A DNA stretch of 64,000 bases from QAND01 sp003150225 (lineage in GTDB: Bacteria > Bacillota > Clostridia > Christensenellales > QAND01): the NCBI RefSeq assembly GCF_044357945.1, contig NZ_CP076563.1, positions 1,550,001 through 1,614,000 of the forward strand. The letters are read 5' to 3'. Positions within the stretch are counted from its first letter, which is position 1. Every line of letters begins with the position of its first letter. This document shows, piece after piece, positions 32,492 through 41,871 of this stretch. Position numbers and translations under genes: made by a program. The notes below the pieces were generated by a model that saw only the letters and a list, made by a program, of their open reading frames with translations, did not search any database and was not told the origin of the DNA.

Positions 32492-33538
32492 ATGAAATGG
32501 TTTGAAACAAGCGATATCGGGATTGACCTGGGTACGGCCAGCGTTCTGGTGTTCGTCAAAGGCAAGGGCATTGTCCTGCGGGAGCCCTCGGTGGTGGCGT
32601 TGGACAAGTCCACCGGCCGGATGGTGGCCGTAGGGGATGAGGCCCGTCATATGATCGGCCGGACCCCCGGCAACATTGTAGCCATCCGCCCTCTGCGGGA
32701 CGGTGTTATCAGCAATTACGACGTAACGGAAAAGATGCTGTTTTACTTCCTCAAGAAGATCATCGGCCGCCGGTTTTTCTTCAAGCCCCGGCTGGTGGTC
32801 TGCGTTCCCAGCGGGGTGACGGAGGTGGAAAAGCGGAGCGTCAAGCAGGCCAGCGAAGGGGCCGGCGCCCGGCATACCATGCTCATTGAAGAGCCCATCG
32901 CGGCGGCCATCGGCGCCGGGATCGACATCGGCGCGCCCTACGGCAGCATGGTGTTGGATATTGGCGGCGGCACCACCGATGTGGCGGTCATCTCCCTGGG
33001 CAGCTCGGTGGTCAGCGAATCCATCAAGTGCGCTGGGGATAAGATGGACGAGGCCATCGTCCGGTACATGCGCAAAAAGCATAACCTGCTCATCGGGGAG
33101 CGGACGGCGGAGGAGATGAAGATCAACATCGGCACCGCCTATCCCCGTAAGGAGGATGTCTATATGGATATCACGGGCCGGAACCTCATCTCAGGCCTGC
33201 CCCGTACGGTGCGGATCGCGGGCAACGAGATGATCGAGGCACTGGAGGAGCCCATTCAGCTCATTACCGATGCGGTCCATAGCACCCTGGAGCGGACGCC
33301 TCCGGAGCTGGCGGCGGACGTTTCCGAGAACGGCATTTGCATGACGGGGGGCGGCTCCCTGCTGTTTGGCCTGGATCGCTATCTGTCCGAGCGGGTGAAG
33401 ATCCCCTGCTATGTGGCGGAGGATGCCATGAGCTGCGTGGCCATCGGAACTGGAAAGGCCCTGGAGAACTACGACAAAAATTCCTTTGCCTATAACGCCA
33501 TCACCGAATACCGGCGGGGGGATTATCTTAACGTTTAA
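32492..33538 (+). CDS. mbl: MreB/Mbl actin-like rod-shape protein
   Basis: A 348-residue bacterial actin. Phosphate-1 motif IGIDLGTASVLVFV, phosphate-2 motif VLDIGGGTTDVAVISLG and adenosine motif MTGGGSLLFGLD are intact. An amphipathic N-terminus (MKWFETSD) fits membrane attachment. Its position after spoIIID suggests the Mbl branch, but sequence alone cannot separate Mbl from MreB. It guides lateral wall synthesis. GGGAG lies about nine bases before the ATG; earlier in-frame codons lack support. Confidence 0.9.
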   Translation: MKWFETSDIGIDLGTASVLVFVKGKGIVLREPSVVALDKSTGRMVAVGDEARHMIGRTPGNIVAIRPLRDGVISNYDVTEKMLFYFLKKIIGRRFFFKPRLVVCVPSGVTEVEKRSVKQASEGAGARHTMLIEEPIAAAIGAGIDIGAPYGSMVLDIGGGTTDVAVISLGSSVVSESIKCAGDKMDEAIVRYMRKKHNLLIGERTAEEMKINIGTAYPRKEDVYMDITGRNLISGLPRTVRIAGNEMIEALEEPIQLITDAVHSTLERTPPELAADVSENGICMTGGGSLLFGLDRYLSERVKIPCYVAEDAMSCVAIGTGKALENYDKNSFAYNAITEYRRGDYLNV

Positions 33539-33603
33539 TGTCATTTTCCTTCGACAGCTTGTCTAACAGGGGAAAAAAGGGTATCATAGGGGTCGACTCA
33601 GGC

Positions 33604-33643
33604 GCCTTGACACGATAAGGGTGTCAAGGCCCTTTCCCATTTT
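33604..33643 (+). terminator. Hairpin between mbl and LCP gene (weak terminator or attenuator)
   Basis: Perfect 10-bp stem GCCTTGACAC / GTGTCAAGGC with a seven-base loop, followed only by CCTTTCCCATTTT. The poor T-run suggests partial termination or an mRNA processing/stability element ahead of the LCP ribosome site. Confidence 0.45.
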
Positions 33644-33655
33644 GGAGGAAGTACC

Positions 33656-34918
33656 GTGTCTAGAAAAGAGGAGCGCCGCCGGCGCACGGAATATATGGAT
33701 TATGCTCCTAGAAGGAGCGGGCAGAGGAGGCCGCCGTCCCGGTATGATGATTATGATAGCCTGGACTATTATGAGCGGCCCAAAAAGCAGCCTCCTACCA
33801 GGGGGAAGCGGCCCCAGAACGGCCAGCGCCCGCCTCAGGGCAGGCGGCCCCAGACCCGCCCTATGCCGGCGGCGGCTCCCAAGCGGAAGAAGCCCCGGCG
33901 GAGTACCGCGCGGCGGGTGCTGAGCTGGACGCTGACGCTTCTTATTTTAGCGGGACTGGGAACTGCTGGAGCCATGTATCTCAAACTCCGCGGTATCTAT
34001 AAGGATCCGGGATCGGTGATCACCAAGACCCCCGTGCCGGAGCATAAGATCGAATACATTAGTTATAACGGGCGGCAATACTACGAGAATACCGATATCG
34101 CTAAGTTTGTGCTGCTAGGCACCGATGCCGGCGTGGGCCGGGAGGAGCTGGGCGCCCGGACGGACGTGATGATCGTGGTGGCCATCGATCTTAAGCAGAA
34201 TAAGATCACCGGCATTGAGATTCCCCGGGACACAAAGGCCCAGGTGGATACTCTGGATAGCAAGGGAAGGGTAACCAGTACCGAAATGCGCAAGATCAAC
34301 GGCGCTTTTCAGCTTGGCGGCCGGGAGGAAGGCTATGGCCCGGAGAATACCATGAAGGCCATCAACCTCCTGTTGAGTCTGGATGGGAAATACGATCTTG
34401 GGCTCCAGGATTACGCAGGCATTAATATGGACGGGCTGGGTCCTCTGACCGATGCGGTGGGCGGCGTCACCGTCACCCTACGAAGCGATATGGAGGGCAT
34501 CGGAAGGAAGGGAGAGACCGTCACCCTTCGCGGAGAACAGGGCAATACCTTCTGCCGGATGCGAAAAGGGGAGGGCCTGGACGGCAGCGATACCGAGCGG
34601 GGCAAGCGCCAGATGGATTATATCTTTGGCTATATGGCCAAGGTGCGGAATTTGGGCGTGAGCCAGGTGCCTGGCATTCTGTCCGCCGTCTCCAAGTATA
34701 CCTTTATGAACCTCAATACCGACCGGGTAGTGGCCTATGCCTCGGCAGTGCTGAAGGTGCCTTCCAGCAACATTGAGCTGATCCAGCTGCCGGGAACGGC
34801 CATGGAGCAGTCCCCTTGGTATTACCTGGTGGATGAGGAGGAGCTGGAGCAGTTGATCATCGATGTGTTCTATCTTCCCAAGGAGGAAACCTCTCCTACG
34901 GCTATGCCATCTAATTGA
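33656..34918 (+). CDS. LytR-CpsA-Psr family protein
   Basis: A 420-residue wall-polymer ligase candidate. A long, very basic and Pro/Arg-rich cytoplasmic tail (1-85) precedes one membrane helix (about 87-108) and the extracellular LCP domain. Visible LCP elements: LLGTDAG, RTDVMIVVAID, GIEIPRDT and RMRKGEGLDGSDTERGKRQM with the conserved Arg/Asp residues. LCP enzymes attach teichoic acids or capsule to peptidoglycan. GTG start with GGAGGAAG. Confidence 0.92.
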   Translation: MSRKEERRRRTEYMDYAPRRSGQRRPPSRYDDYDSLDYYERPKKQPPTRGKRPQNGQRPPQGRRPQTRPMPAAAPKRKKPRRSTARRVLSWTLTLLILAGLGTAGAMYLKLRGIYKDPGSVITKTPVPEHKIEYISYNGRQYYENTDIAKFVLLGTDAGVGREELGARTDVMIVVAIDLKQNKITGIEIPRDTKAQVDTLDSKGRVTSTEMRKINGAFQLGGREEGYGPENTMKAINLLLSLDGKYDLGLQDYAGINMDGLGPLTDAVGGVTVTLRSDMEGIGRKGETVTLRGEQGNTFCRMRKGEGLDGSDTERGKRQMDYIFGYMAKVRNLGVSQVPGILSAVSKYTFMNLNTDRVVAYASAVLKVPSSNIELIQLPGTAMEQSPWYYLVDEEELEQLIIDVFYLPKEETSPTAMPSN

Positions 34919-34950
34919 TAAAAAGCTCCCTTAAATGGGGGCTTTTTTGA
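34919..34950 (+). terminator. Terminator after LCP gene
   Basis: AAAAGCTCCC / GGGGGCTTTTTT stem with T-run, directly after the LCP stop. Confidence 0.85.
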
Positions 34951-35020
34951 TGGATTGAATGCTGTAATTTTCCATTTCCATATGGTATAATTTGATAAAA
35001 ACCTGTATGGAGGTGCGGTG

Positions 35021-35371
35021 ATGTTTTGCAGCAGTTGTGGCAGGGAAGTATCGAAGGAAGCGGCATTTTGTGAGGCCTGCGGCGCCCCATTGTCCTCGGT
35101 GGGTACCTTGGCGGGGAATGAGGAGAAAACTACAAAAGAGGAGATAAACCCGCCGCTCTCAGGACTGGGCGTTGCGAGCCTTGTTATAAGCATCTTGGGG
35201 ATTTTTGTCGCGGGCATCATCCTGGGGACGTTAGCGATTGTATTTGGGTTAATTGGAATGAGCCAATGTGACAAAGGGCAGTTCAGTGGAAAAGGATTTG
35301 CCAGAAGTGGATTGATTATCGGCATTGTTGATGTGGTGGGCGCGATTTTTATTCTGTTGTGCTATTTATAG
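35021..35371 (+). CDS. Zinc-ribbon plus DUF4190-type membrane protein
   Basis: A 116-residue protein with an N-terminal zinc ribbon (CSSCGREVSKEAAFCEACG), a short acidic linker, then two membrane helices with the GFARSGLIIG-type turn of DUF4190. Function unknown. GGAGGT is seven bases before ATG 35021. Its last ten bases overlap the end of the convergent ttcA-like gene, so there is no room for an intergenic terminator. Confidence 0.85.
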   Translation: MFCSSCGREVSKEAAFCEACGAPLSSVGTLAGNEEKTTKEEINPPLSGLGVASLVISILGIFVAGIILGTLAIVFGLIGMSQCDKGQFSGKGFARSGLIIGIVDVVGAIFILLCYL

Positions 35372-36138
35372 GCCCTTTGAGGTGATTCCCCGTTCACCGC
35401 GCCGTCGGTGCCGTATTGCTTGGCCTTATCCCATAGGTTATAGCCATCGGTATTGGACAGAGCGAAAAACATCATTTCATCGGCCCGGGGCACGGTTTTG
35501 CGCAGCTCTTTGATCAAATCCTTCATGCGCTGCCGGTTGGTATAGCCGTCAAAGGGACAGGTGGAAGGGACGATGGGGACGCCCTCTCGGCGTACCGCGC
35601 CGATGATGTGCTTTTCGGGCAGGTAGACAAAGGGGCGAATCACCGTGAGTTTCTGGCGGCTCAGATAGCTCTTGGGGGAGAGGGTGTTAAGCCGTCCCTC
35701 GTAAAACATGCTCATCAAAAAGGTTTCCAGAACGTCGTCCCGGTGGTGGGCCAAGGCCACCTTATTGCAGCCTGCGGCCACAGCGGCGGTGTTGACGGCC
35801 CCTCGCCGGAGTTTAGCGCATAGGGCGCAGGAGGGTCTATCCGGGGTCTTGGTGACGCTTTGCACTACTTCCAGAAGCCGGGCGTCCACATAGCGAAAGT
35901 CCACCTCCAGCTCCCGGCAAAAGGCCTCGATGCCCGCGGGGTCAAAGCCCAGTCCCATGCCCACATTGACGGCGGTAATGGAAAAGTGCTTTTTACTGAA
36001 CCGCCGGTATAAGGAGAGGGCTTTTAGCAGCAGCATGCTGTCTTTGCCCCCGGATACCCCTACCGCAATCCGGTCTTCATCCTGTAACAATTTAAAGTCC
36101 TGATCGGCTCGGCGCAGGCACCCCAGGGTTTTTTTCAT
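35362..36138 (-). CDS. TtcA-family tRNA thiolation protein
   Basis: A 258-residue PP-loop ATPase. SGGKDS (29-34) is the nucleotide motif. CALC near 101 and the Cys of STCPFDG supply the three cysteines that ligate an Fe-S cluster in TtcA enzymes. TtcA makes 2-thiocytidine at tRNA position 32; some clostridial relatives may have other targets. Its 3' end overlaps the zinc-ribbon gene tail-to-tail by ten bases. Confidence 0.88.
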   Translation of the reverse strand: MKKTLGCLRRADQDFKLLQDEDRIAVGVSGGKDSMLLLKALSLYRRFSKKHFSITAVNVGMGLGFDPAGIEAFCRELEVDFRYVDARLLEVVQSVTKTPDRPSCALCAKLRRGAVNTAAVAAGCNKVALAHHRDDVLETFLMSMFYEGRLNTLSPKSYLSRQKLTVIRPFVYLPEKHIIGAVRREGVPIVPSTCPFDGYTNRQRMKDLIKELRKTVPRADEMMFFALSNTDGYNLWDKAKQYGTDGAVNGESPQRAYK

Positions 36139-36219
36139 GGTCGCAATCGCTCCTACGCGCGCACGCCCATCAGGCTGTTAGGGGAGAGCGCGCCTTCATG
36201 ATTCTTCATGGAATTCATA

Positions 36220-36248
36220 TTGACATGATATAGTTTAATGGATAGAAT
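36220..36248 (+). promoter_or_regulatory. Promoter of the SAM riboswitch-metK transcript
   Basis: Perfect TTGACA (36220-36225), 17-base spacer, TAGAAT (36243-36248), about 30 bases before the riboswitch. Confidence 0.85.
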
Positions 36249-36277
36249 GAGAATCAACAACCGCATATTTGTTTTCC

Positions 36278-36402
36278 TTATCAAGAGTGGTGGAGGGACA
36301 GGCCCGATGAAGCCCGGCAACCAGCGATGCTAGGTGCCAAATCCTGCGGAGCGTATTCCGGAAGATAAGGCCAAGATACCTCCGCAGTGCGGAGATTTTT
36401 TT
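36278..36402 (+). promoter_or_regulatory. SAM-I (S-box) riboswitch with terminator
   Basis: Aptamer from CTTATCAAGAG to GATAAG (P1 36278-36369) with the invariant blocks GGAGGGACAGGCCCGATGAA, GCCCGGCAACC and AGGTGCCAAATCC. The terminator CTCCGC-AGT-GCGGAG plus ATTTTTTTA (about 36380-36402) is followed by the metK ribosome site. When SAM is bound, transcription is expected to stop, giving feedback control of SAM synthetase. Confidence 0.96.
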
Positions 36403-36420
36403 ATGTAGGGAGATGGGAAG

Positions 36421-37593
36421 ATGGCAAAGGATTACCTATTTACATCGGAATCGGTGACAGAAGGCCACCCCGATAAATTGTGCGATCAAATTTCCGATGG
36501 CGTATTGGACGCCATATTGCGGGACGACCCCACCGCCCGGGTGGCGTGTGAGGCCCTTTCCACCACCGGCTTGGTCATGGTGGCGGGGGAGATCTCCACC
36601 CACTGTTATGTGGATATCCCCCAGCTGGTGCGTAAAATCGTGGTGGATGCCGGCTATGTAAGCAGCGATATTGGATTTGACGGCCGATCCTGTTCGGTTT
36701 TGACCAGCATCCATGAACAGTCCGGGGATATCGCTATGGGGGTAGACGACGCTTTTGAAACCCGTGGCCAAGGCGTATTTAACATCGGAGCCGGGGATCA
36801 GGGGCTTATGTTTGGATATGCCTGCACCGATACTCCGGAACTGATGCCCATGCCCATCCATCTGGCGCATGCCGTTACCCGGCAGCTCACCCGGGTGCGG
36901 AAGGACGGCATCCTTCCCTATGTCCGCCCCGACGGAAAGAGCCAGGTAACGGTGGAATACCGGGACGGCAAGCCCTACCGGGTGGATAAAGTGGTGGTTT
37001 CCACCCAGCACCATCCCGATGTAGCCCTAGCCACCATCCATGAGGATGTGGTGGCCAAGGTGATCCGAGAGGCCATACCGGCGGAGCTGTTGGACGAAGG
37101 GACCCAATATCTGGTAAATCCTACCGGACGGTTTGTAACCGGCGGCCCCATGGGGGATACCGGCCTTACCGGCCGCAAGATCATCGTGGATACCTACGGC
37201 GGGTATGCCCGTCACGGCGGCGGCGCGTTCTCAGGCAAGGATCCCACCAAGGTGGATCGCTCGGCCTGCTATGCCGCCCGGCATGTGGCCAAGAACATTG
37301 TAGGGGCGGGCCTCGCCGAGAAATGCGAGGTGCAGCTTAGCTATGCCATTGGCGTGGCGGAGCCCCTGTCCATCATGGTGGATACCTTTGGCACCGGAAA
37401 GGTGCCGGAGGAGCATCTTAGCGCGCTCATTCGCAAGCATTACGACCTACGGCCCATGGCCATCATCGAGAGGCTGGGGCTGCGGGCGCCCATCTATCAA
37501 CAGGTGGCGGCCTATGGACACTTTGGGCGTCCTGATTTGGATCTCCCCTGGGAGAAGCTGGACCGGGTGGACGACCTTTTAAAAGATGCATGA
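36421..37593 (+). CDS. metK: S-adenosylmethionine synthetase
   Basis: A 390-residue MAT enzyme making SAM from methionine and ATP. Motifs: FTSESVTEGHPDKLCDQISD at the N-terminus, GAGDQGLMFGYA, the P-loop-like GGGAFSGKDPTKVDRS and the C-terminal AAYGHFGR. GGGAGATGGGAAG precedes the ATG. Regulated by the S-box riboswitch upstream; together with metNIQ it shows methionine/SAM handling in the window. Confidence 0.96.
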   Translation: MAKDYLFTSESVTEGHPDKLCDQISDGVLDAILRDDPTARVACEALSTTGLVMVAGEISTHCYVDIPQLVRKIVVDAGYVSSDIGFDGRSCSVLTSIHEQSGDIAMGVDDAFETRGQGVFNIGAGDQGLMFGYACTDTPELMPMPIHLAHAVTRQLTRVRKDGILPYVRPDGKSQVTVEYRDGKPYRVDKVVVSTQHHPDVALATIHEDVVAKVIREAIPAELLDEGTQYLVNPTGRFVTGGPMGDTGLTGRKIIVDTYGGYARHGGGAFSGKDPTKVDRSACYAARHVAKNIVGAGLAEKCEVQLSYAIGVAEPLSIMVDTFGTGKVPEEHLSALIRKHYDLRPMAIIERLGLRAPIYQQVAAYGHFGRPDLDLPWEKLDRVDDLLKDA

Positions 37594-37646
37594 GTGTGAA
37601 CCCAGCCAAGGCCGGGTACCATAAGGTGGGTTTCAGGGTAAAAGTT

Positions 37647-37690
37647 AAGGGATGCTTGACCAAATGCGGTCAAGCATCCCTTTTTTATAA
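37647..37690 (+). terminator. Terminator after metK
   Basis: Perfect 15-bp stem AAGGGATGCTTGACC / GGTCAAGCATCCCTT followed by TTTT. Confidence 0.93.
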
Positions 37691-37715
37691 TGATTAAGCC
37701 CACCGCAGAAAATGC

Positions 37716-38513
37716 CTATTTTCTGCCTATGATCATCACATGGTTACTCGATCCGATGGTGCTTTTTTCGCGGCAGGATAGATAATGATACTTACACCAG
37801 GTTTCAAATTGCGATGCGTCCCATTTATCTATTACTCTTCCCATGAGTGGGGCAATTCCATCCTGTGCAAAGTGGTCTACGATCTCAAGAGATCTATCTT
37901 TATAACAACGTTCCATTTCATCGGGAGAGGCATAATATGTGTCCGTCCAAAAACAGTTTGGATCATCGTGCCTTAACATGCCAGTTTTATAAAGCTGATT
38001 GGCTAATTCTATGTTTATATAATTACTGTCGGAAGTAGCAACATAAGGGAAAACAGAAAACCTACTTATGTAGGCGGTAATAAACAAACCGCCACATTTT
38101 AAAACCCTCAAACCCTCATTCATACATTTTTCTCTGTCGGCGGCATCTACTAGATGATAAAAAGGCCCCATATTGAGTACAATATCAAAAGATTCATTGT
38201 CAAAAATGCTCAAATCTCTTGCATCCAAAATGTTCGTTTGCATTGAGTACGGTTTTTGCTTAAGCTGATTATTTATGTATTCAATGTGTCTTGGCGTAAG
38301 GTCGGTTGCCGTTACATGAAAACCTTTATCAGCAAGATACAATGCATATGCTCCTGTTCCTGCCGCACAGTCCAATATTTTTGCATTCGGCGGAAAAATA
38401 TCATTGAATGCCTTAATGGTGGTAATAAATTCAATTTTACGCGCATTGTTTGTGGTGAGCCGATTCTTTTCTCGATAGTTTTCGTAGCTATGAATTACAT
38501 TATCCATATCCAT
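37716..38513 (-). CDS. AT-rich class I SAM-dependent methyltransferase
   Basis: A 265-residue methyltransferase: motif I ILDCAAGTGAYALYLA near 50-65, TATDLTPRH, and VLNMGPFYHL in the motif IV region. It resembles the small-molecule methyltransferases often found as accessory genes. Codon use is clearly AT-richer than the flanking metK and recD2 genes (24 of 60 G+C at 38101-38160 by hand count), so it is probably a transferred gene. Start ATG 38513 with GGGAGAAGGG upstream. Acceptor unknown. Confidence 0.85.
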   Translation of the reverse strand: MDMDNVIHSYENYREKNRLTTNNARKIEFITTIKAFNDIFPPNAKILDCAAGTGAYALYLADKGFHVTATDLTPRHIEYINNQLKQKPYSMQTNILDARDLSIFDNESFDIVLNMGPFYHLVDAADREKCMNEGLRVLKCGGLFITAYISRFSVFPYVATSDSNYINIELANQLYKTGMLRHDDPNCFWTDTYYASPDEMERCYKDRSLEIVDHFAQDGIAPLMGRVIDKWDASQFETWCKYHYLSCREKSTIGSSNHVMIIGRK

Positions 38514-38704
38514 TGATATCCCTTCTCCCATGCATGATATAACACACTGTTCCTATGAGTATAAAGTAAATCCATAAAACAAGCCATCTATTATAACCGG
38601 GTTCGTTCCATGTGGGTAGGAATTTGCGATAGGATGGTGTAAAATCAGACCAAAGGCCGCGGCTTATAAAGGCTGCGGGAGGATTGGATGATGGGAAGAA
38701 GCCG

Positions 38705-40894
38705 ATGAACGGAGAATATATTGAGCTCAACGCCGAAGTGCTTTCGGTGATCTACCGAAACGATGAAAACGGTTACAGTGTGTTGGAGCTGGCCACCGAG
38801 GACAACCGTATGGTGACCGCCGTTGGGGTGTGCGTCCCCCTGGCTTCGGGAGAACGGGTGCATATCGAGGGCGTTTGGACTTATCACCGGGAATACGGCC
38901 AGCAGATCCGTATGTCCCTTTGCCGTCCTATGCCGCCGGAAAGCATGGAGCAGATGGAGGTGTTTTTGCGCAGCGGCATTGTAAAAGGATGCGGCCCCAG
39001 CTTTGCCAAGGCCATCGTGGAGACCTTCGGAGAGGATACCCATCAAGTGTTGCTTGGGGACCCGGCGATGCTGACCCGAATCCCCAAGATCGGTATGGCC
39101 ACGGCTATTAAGATCTGCAACAGCTACCGGGAGAATATGAACATCCGCCAAAACGTGGGAGCCCTTATGGAATATGGGCTCACGGTAAACCAAGCCATGC
39201 GAATCAGCGCCTTTTATGGGGACGGAGCCGTTGGCGTGGTACGGGAGAATCCCTATCGGCTGGCTGAGGATGTGGCGGGCATTGGGTTTCGAATCGCCGA
39301 TGCCATCGCTATGAAGGTGGGCATTGAGTCGGATTCGCCCTTTCGCATCGACGCCGCTCTGCGGTATTCCCTGGTATGGGCGGGGGAGGAAGGGCATACC
39401 TATCTCCCCGCCAAGGTATTGGTGGACACCACTGTACGGATCATTGGGGCCAACCATGAGGACGTGGAATATGAGCTAGCCTCTCTTTGCGCCAAGGGAC
39501 AGCTTTTTTTGGCCCACGGAGAGGAGGAACCGGTATACCTGGGCCAGTTCTACCGGGCGGAACGGGAGTGCGCCGACCGTATCCATACTCTGGCCACCGG
39601 AGATAAGGAGCCGGTGCTTACGCCCCTTTCCCTTCCGGCTCTGGAGAAGCTCCACGGAGTAAAGCTGGCGTCGGAACAGCGGAAGGCGGTGGACACCGCT
39701 ATGGAGCGGGGCGTCTGCGTTATCACCGGCGGGCCTGGCACCGGGAAGACCACCATCGTGCGGTTCCTGCTGGAGCTGCTGGAGAGCGGTGGAAAGCGGT
39801 GTGTTCTATGTGCGCCCACCGGCCGGGCCGCCAAGCGGATGGGGGAAGCCACCGGCATGGACGCCTTTACCATTCACCGTCTGCTGGAATATACGGGGGG
39901 AGACAACGCGCCCCGGTTTCAGAGGGATCAGGATCATCCTCTGGACTATGACGCCGTTATTGTGGATGAGACCAGCATGGTGGATGTGTTCCTTTTGATG
40001 CGGCTCCTTCGGGCGATTCGCCCGGAAAGCCGTTTGATTCTCATCGGAGACGCGGATCAGCTGCCCAGCGTGGGCCCGGGAAATATTCTAAAGGATCTGA
40101 TTGCCAGTGGGTGCGTACCCACGGTCAAGCTGGTGACGGTATACCGGCAGGGAGAGGGAAGCGGCATTTCCCTGGCAGCCCATCGGGTTAACCACGGGGA
40201 GATGCCGCAGAACGGGGAGAACGGAGATTTTGTCTTTCTGGAGCGGGATACCATCGGGGGATGCTGGCAGAAGATCGAGGAGCTGATCCGTGAAAACCCC
40301 GGGATCCAGGTTATCGCTCCCAGCAAAAAGGGGGATCTGGGGGTAATCGCTCTAAATCAGCGGCTTCAACAGCTTTTGAATCCGCCCCATCCCCGCAAGC
40401 CCCAGGTGGAGATCAGCGGAAAGATATACCGCCAGGGAGATCGGGTCATGCAGATTAAGAACAACTATACCATCGCTTGGCAGAAGGATCAGGGACGGAT
40501 GGTGGTCGAGGGAGAGGGAATCTTCAACGGGGAGATGGGGGAGCTGGTTTCCCTGGATCCCGAGTTGCAGCAGGCCAGTATCCTTTATGACGATGATCGG
40601 CTGGCAGTATACCCCATTTATAATTTGGCGGAGACCGACATCTGCTATGCCATCAGTGTACACAAAAGCCAGGGGAGCGAGTTCCCCGCGGTGATCATTC
40701 CCATCCTGGGAACCAACGCGTTGCTTTATACCAAGAATCTGCTGTACACCGCCATTACCCGGGCAAAGCGGAAGGCCTATTTGATCGGCTCTCGGAGGTC
40801 GGTTTCCTATATGGTGGCGAACGACCGGATGCAGACCAAATATTCGGGGTTCAAGGGAGCGCTGAAGGAGGCGTTTGGGTGCGAGGATTCCTAA
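38705..40894 (+). CDS. recD2: RecD2-type ATP-dependent DNA helicase
   Basis: A 729-residue superfamily 1B helicase, the RecBC-independent RecD2 form. The N-terminal region has helix-hairpin-helix elements (about 90-210); motor motifs are GGPGTGKTT (motif I), VDETSMVD (II), GDADQLPSVGPG (III), Y-R-Q in VTVYRQ (IV) and ISVHKSQGSEFPAVI (VI region). It unwinds 5'-3' in DNA repair. Start uncertain: ATG 38705 has GGGAAG nearby; a TTG at 38684 abuts GGGAGGA with no spacing. The 3' end overlaps comF. Confidence 0.92.
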   Translation: MNGEYIELNAEVLSVIYRNDENGYSVLELATEDNRMVTAVGVCVPLASGERVHIEGVWTYHREYGQQIRMSLCRPMPPESMEQMEVFLRSGIVKGCGPSFAKAIVETFGEDTHQVLLGDPAMLTRIPKIGMATAIKICNSYRENMNIRQNVGALMEYGLTVNQAMRISAFYGDGAVGVVRENPYRLAEDVAGIGFRIADAIAMKVGIESDSPFRIDAALRYSLVWAGEEGHTYLPAKVLVDTTVRIIGANHEDVEYELASLCAKGQLFLAHGEEEPVYLGQFYRAERECADRIHTLATGDKEPVLTPLSLPALEKLHGVKLASEQRKAVDTAMERGVCVITGGPGTGKTTIVRFLLELLESGGKRCVLCAPTGRAAKRMGEATGMDAFTIHRLLEYTGGDNAPRFQRDQDHPLDYDAVIVDETSMVDVFLLMRLLRAIRPESRLILIGDADQLPSVGPGNILKDLIASGCVPTVKLVTVYRQGEGSGISLAAHRVNHGEMPQNGENGDFVFLERDTIGGCWQKIEELIRENPGIQVIAPSKKGDLGVIALNQRLQQLLNPPHPRKPQVEISGKIYRQGDRVMQIKNNYTIAWQKDQGRMVVEGEGIFNGEMGELVSLDPELQQASILYDDDRLAVYPIYNLAETDICYAISVHKSQGSEFPAVIIPILGTNALLYTKNLLYTAITRAKRKAYLIGSRRSVSYMVANDRMQTKYSGFKGALKEAFGCEDS

Positions 40895-41526
40895 AGGGGC
40901 TAGGGGAGCTTTTATTCCCCGTAGACGTTAAGTGCGCTCTCTGCGGCGGGGAGCGGGGGATATTGGCTGGCTCCGGGATCTGTGAATGCTGTTATGGGGA
41001 ACTGCCTCTGGAGTTTATGGGGGAGCAGGTGCTGGGGGTATCCTGTTTCTGGGCCCTGGAGTATCAGGACAAGGCGCGGGAGATGATCCACGGGCTGAAG
41101 TTTGACAATAAGCGGTATCTTGCCCGTACCTTAGGATATCTGATGCTGGAGTGCTACCGTGCCTATCTTATGGAGCTACCCATCGATGGCATTTGTCCTA
41201 TGCCGCTCCATCGAAACCGACTACGCAAGCGAGGGTTTAACCAAAGTCTGCTGCTGGCCCAGGAGCTTTCGGAGGGATTGGGGATTCCGGTCTATCCGGA
41301 TGGGCTGCGGCGCATCCGGGATACCCGCCCTCAGATGGAATTGACCCGTGAGGAACGGCTCAAAAATGTGGAGGGAGCCTTTGTGCCCGGCATGGAATTT
41401 CAGGGTCGATGCATCCTCCTGATAGACGATGTGCTGACCACCGGCGCCAGCGTAAGAGAATGCGCTCAGGTGGTCCAGACGGGCGGGGGATCGGTGGTAT
41501 GCTTTTGCGCCGCAAGGCGGGAATAA
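40879..41526 (+). CDS. comF: ComF-family phosphoribosyltransferase-like protein
   Basis: A 215-residue ComF/ComFC protein: N-terminal zinc cysteines (CALCGG, CECC), the DNA-handling or PRTase fold and the PRPP-site motif CILLIDDVLTTGAS near 180. In Bacillus, ComFC is needed for transformation. GTG start with GGAGG seven bases upstream; overlaps recD2 by 16 bases. The next transcription unit carries the raiA-type RNA and hpf, an order also seen in other Firmicutes. Confidence 0.92.
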   Translation: MRGFLKGLGELLFPVDVKCALCGGERGILAGSGICECCYGELPLEFMGEQVLGVSCFWALEYQDKAREMIHGLKFDNKRYLARTLGYLMLECYRAYLMELPIDGICPMPLHRNRLRKRGFNQSLLLAQELSEGLGIPVYPDGLRRIRDTRPQMELTREERLKNVEGAFVPGMEFQGRCILLIDDVLTTGASVRECAQVVQTGGGSVVCFCAARRE

Positions 41527-41544
41527 CCGGGGATAAAATAGTGT

Positions 41545-41573
41545 TTGCTTTTTCCATAGCCCTGGGATACAAT
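41545..41573 (+). promoter_or_regulatory. Promoter for the structured RNA upstream of the zinc-ribbon gene
   Basis: TTGCTT (41545-41550), 17-base spacer, TACAAT (41568-41573); expected start near 41580. Confidence 0.65.
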
Positions 41574-41579
41574 CTGACT

Positions 41580-41845
41580 TGAACGGAATGGCAGGCCCGG
41601 GTCTGTGGTTGAAAATCGATGCCAGTCGCAGGCAAAACGATCCACGTAACCCGCAAAAATTGCGGTGAGCATGGTGCGGCTTAGAGGTAAGTCCGGCCAG
41701 GAATGACGCGCTGTTTGGGATGGAAAACCGGATCAACGGAGCGCCTGAGAGGAGCAGTAGTGGGGAGACGGAGTTCTTAGGAGCGAACCTTCCAGCCGGC
41801 GGATGTGGGGGCAAAGACCAGGTCAGCCGGGCGACGCCAGACCGA
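41580..41845 (+). ncRNA. Candidate raiA-type structured noncoding RNA
   Basis: About 260 bases between comF and the zinc-ribbon/hpf genes without an ORF. The two ends can pair: GGC, CCCGG and CTG at 41590-41605 against CAG, CCGGG and GCC at 41818-41838. The interior is G+C and purine rich with many GNRA-like turns (GGCAAAACGA, GGAAAACCGG). A sigma-A promoter is directly upstream and there is no terminator before the next gene. The position between comF and raiA/hpf is where the raiA RNA motif occurs in Firmicutes. Identity rests on context and end pairing; a covariance search would settle it. Confidence 0.55.
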
Positions 41846-41871
41846 AACAAAACGAAGCGAGGGAATTGAAC

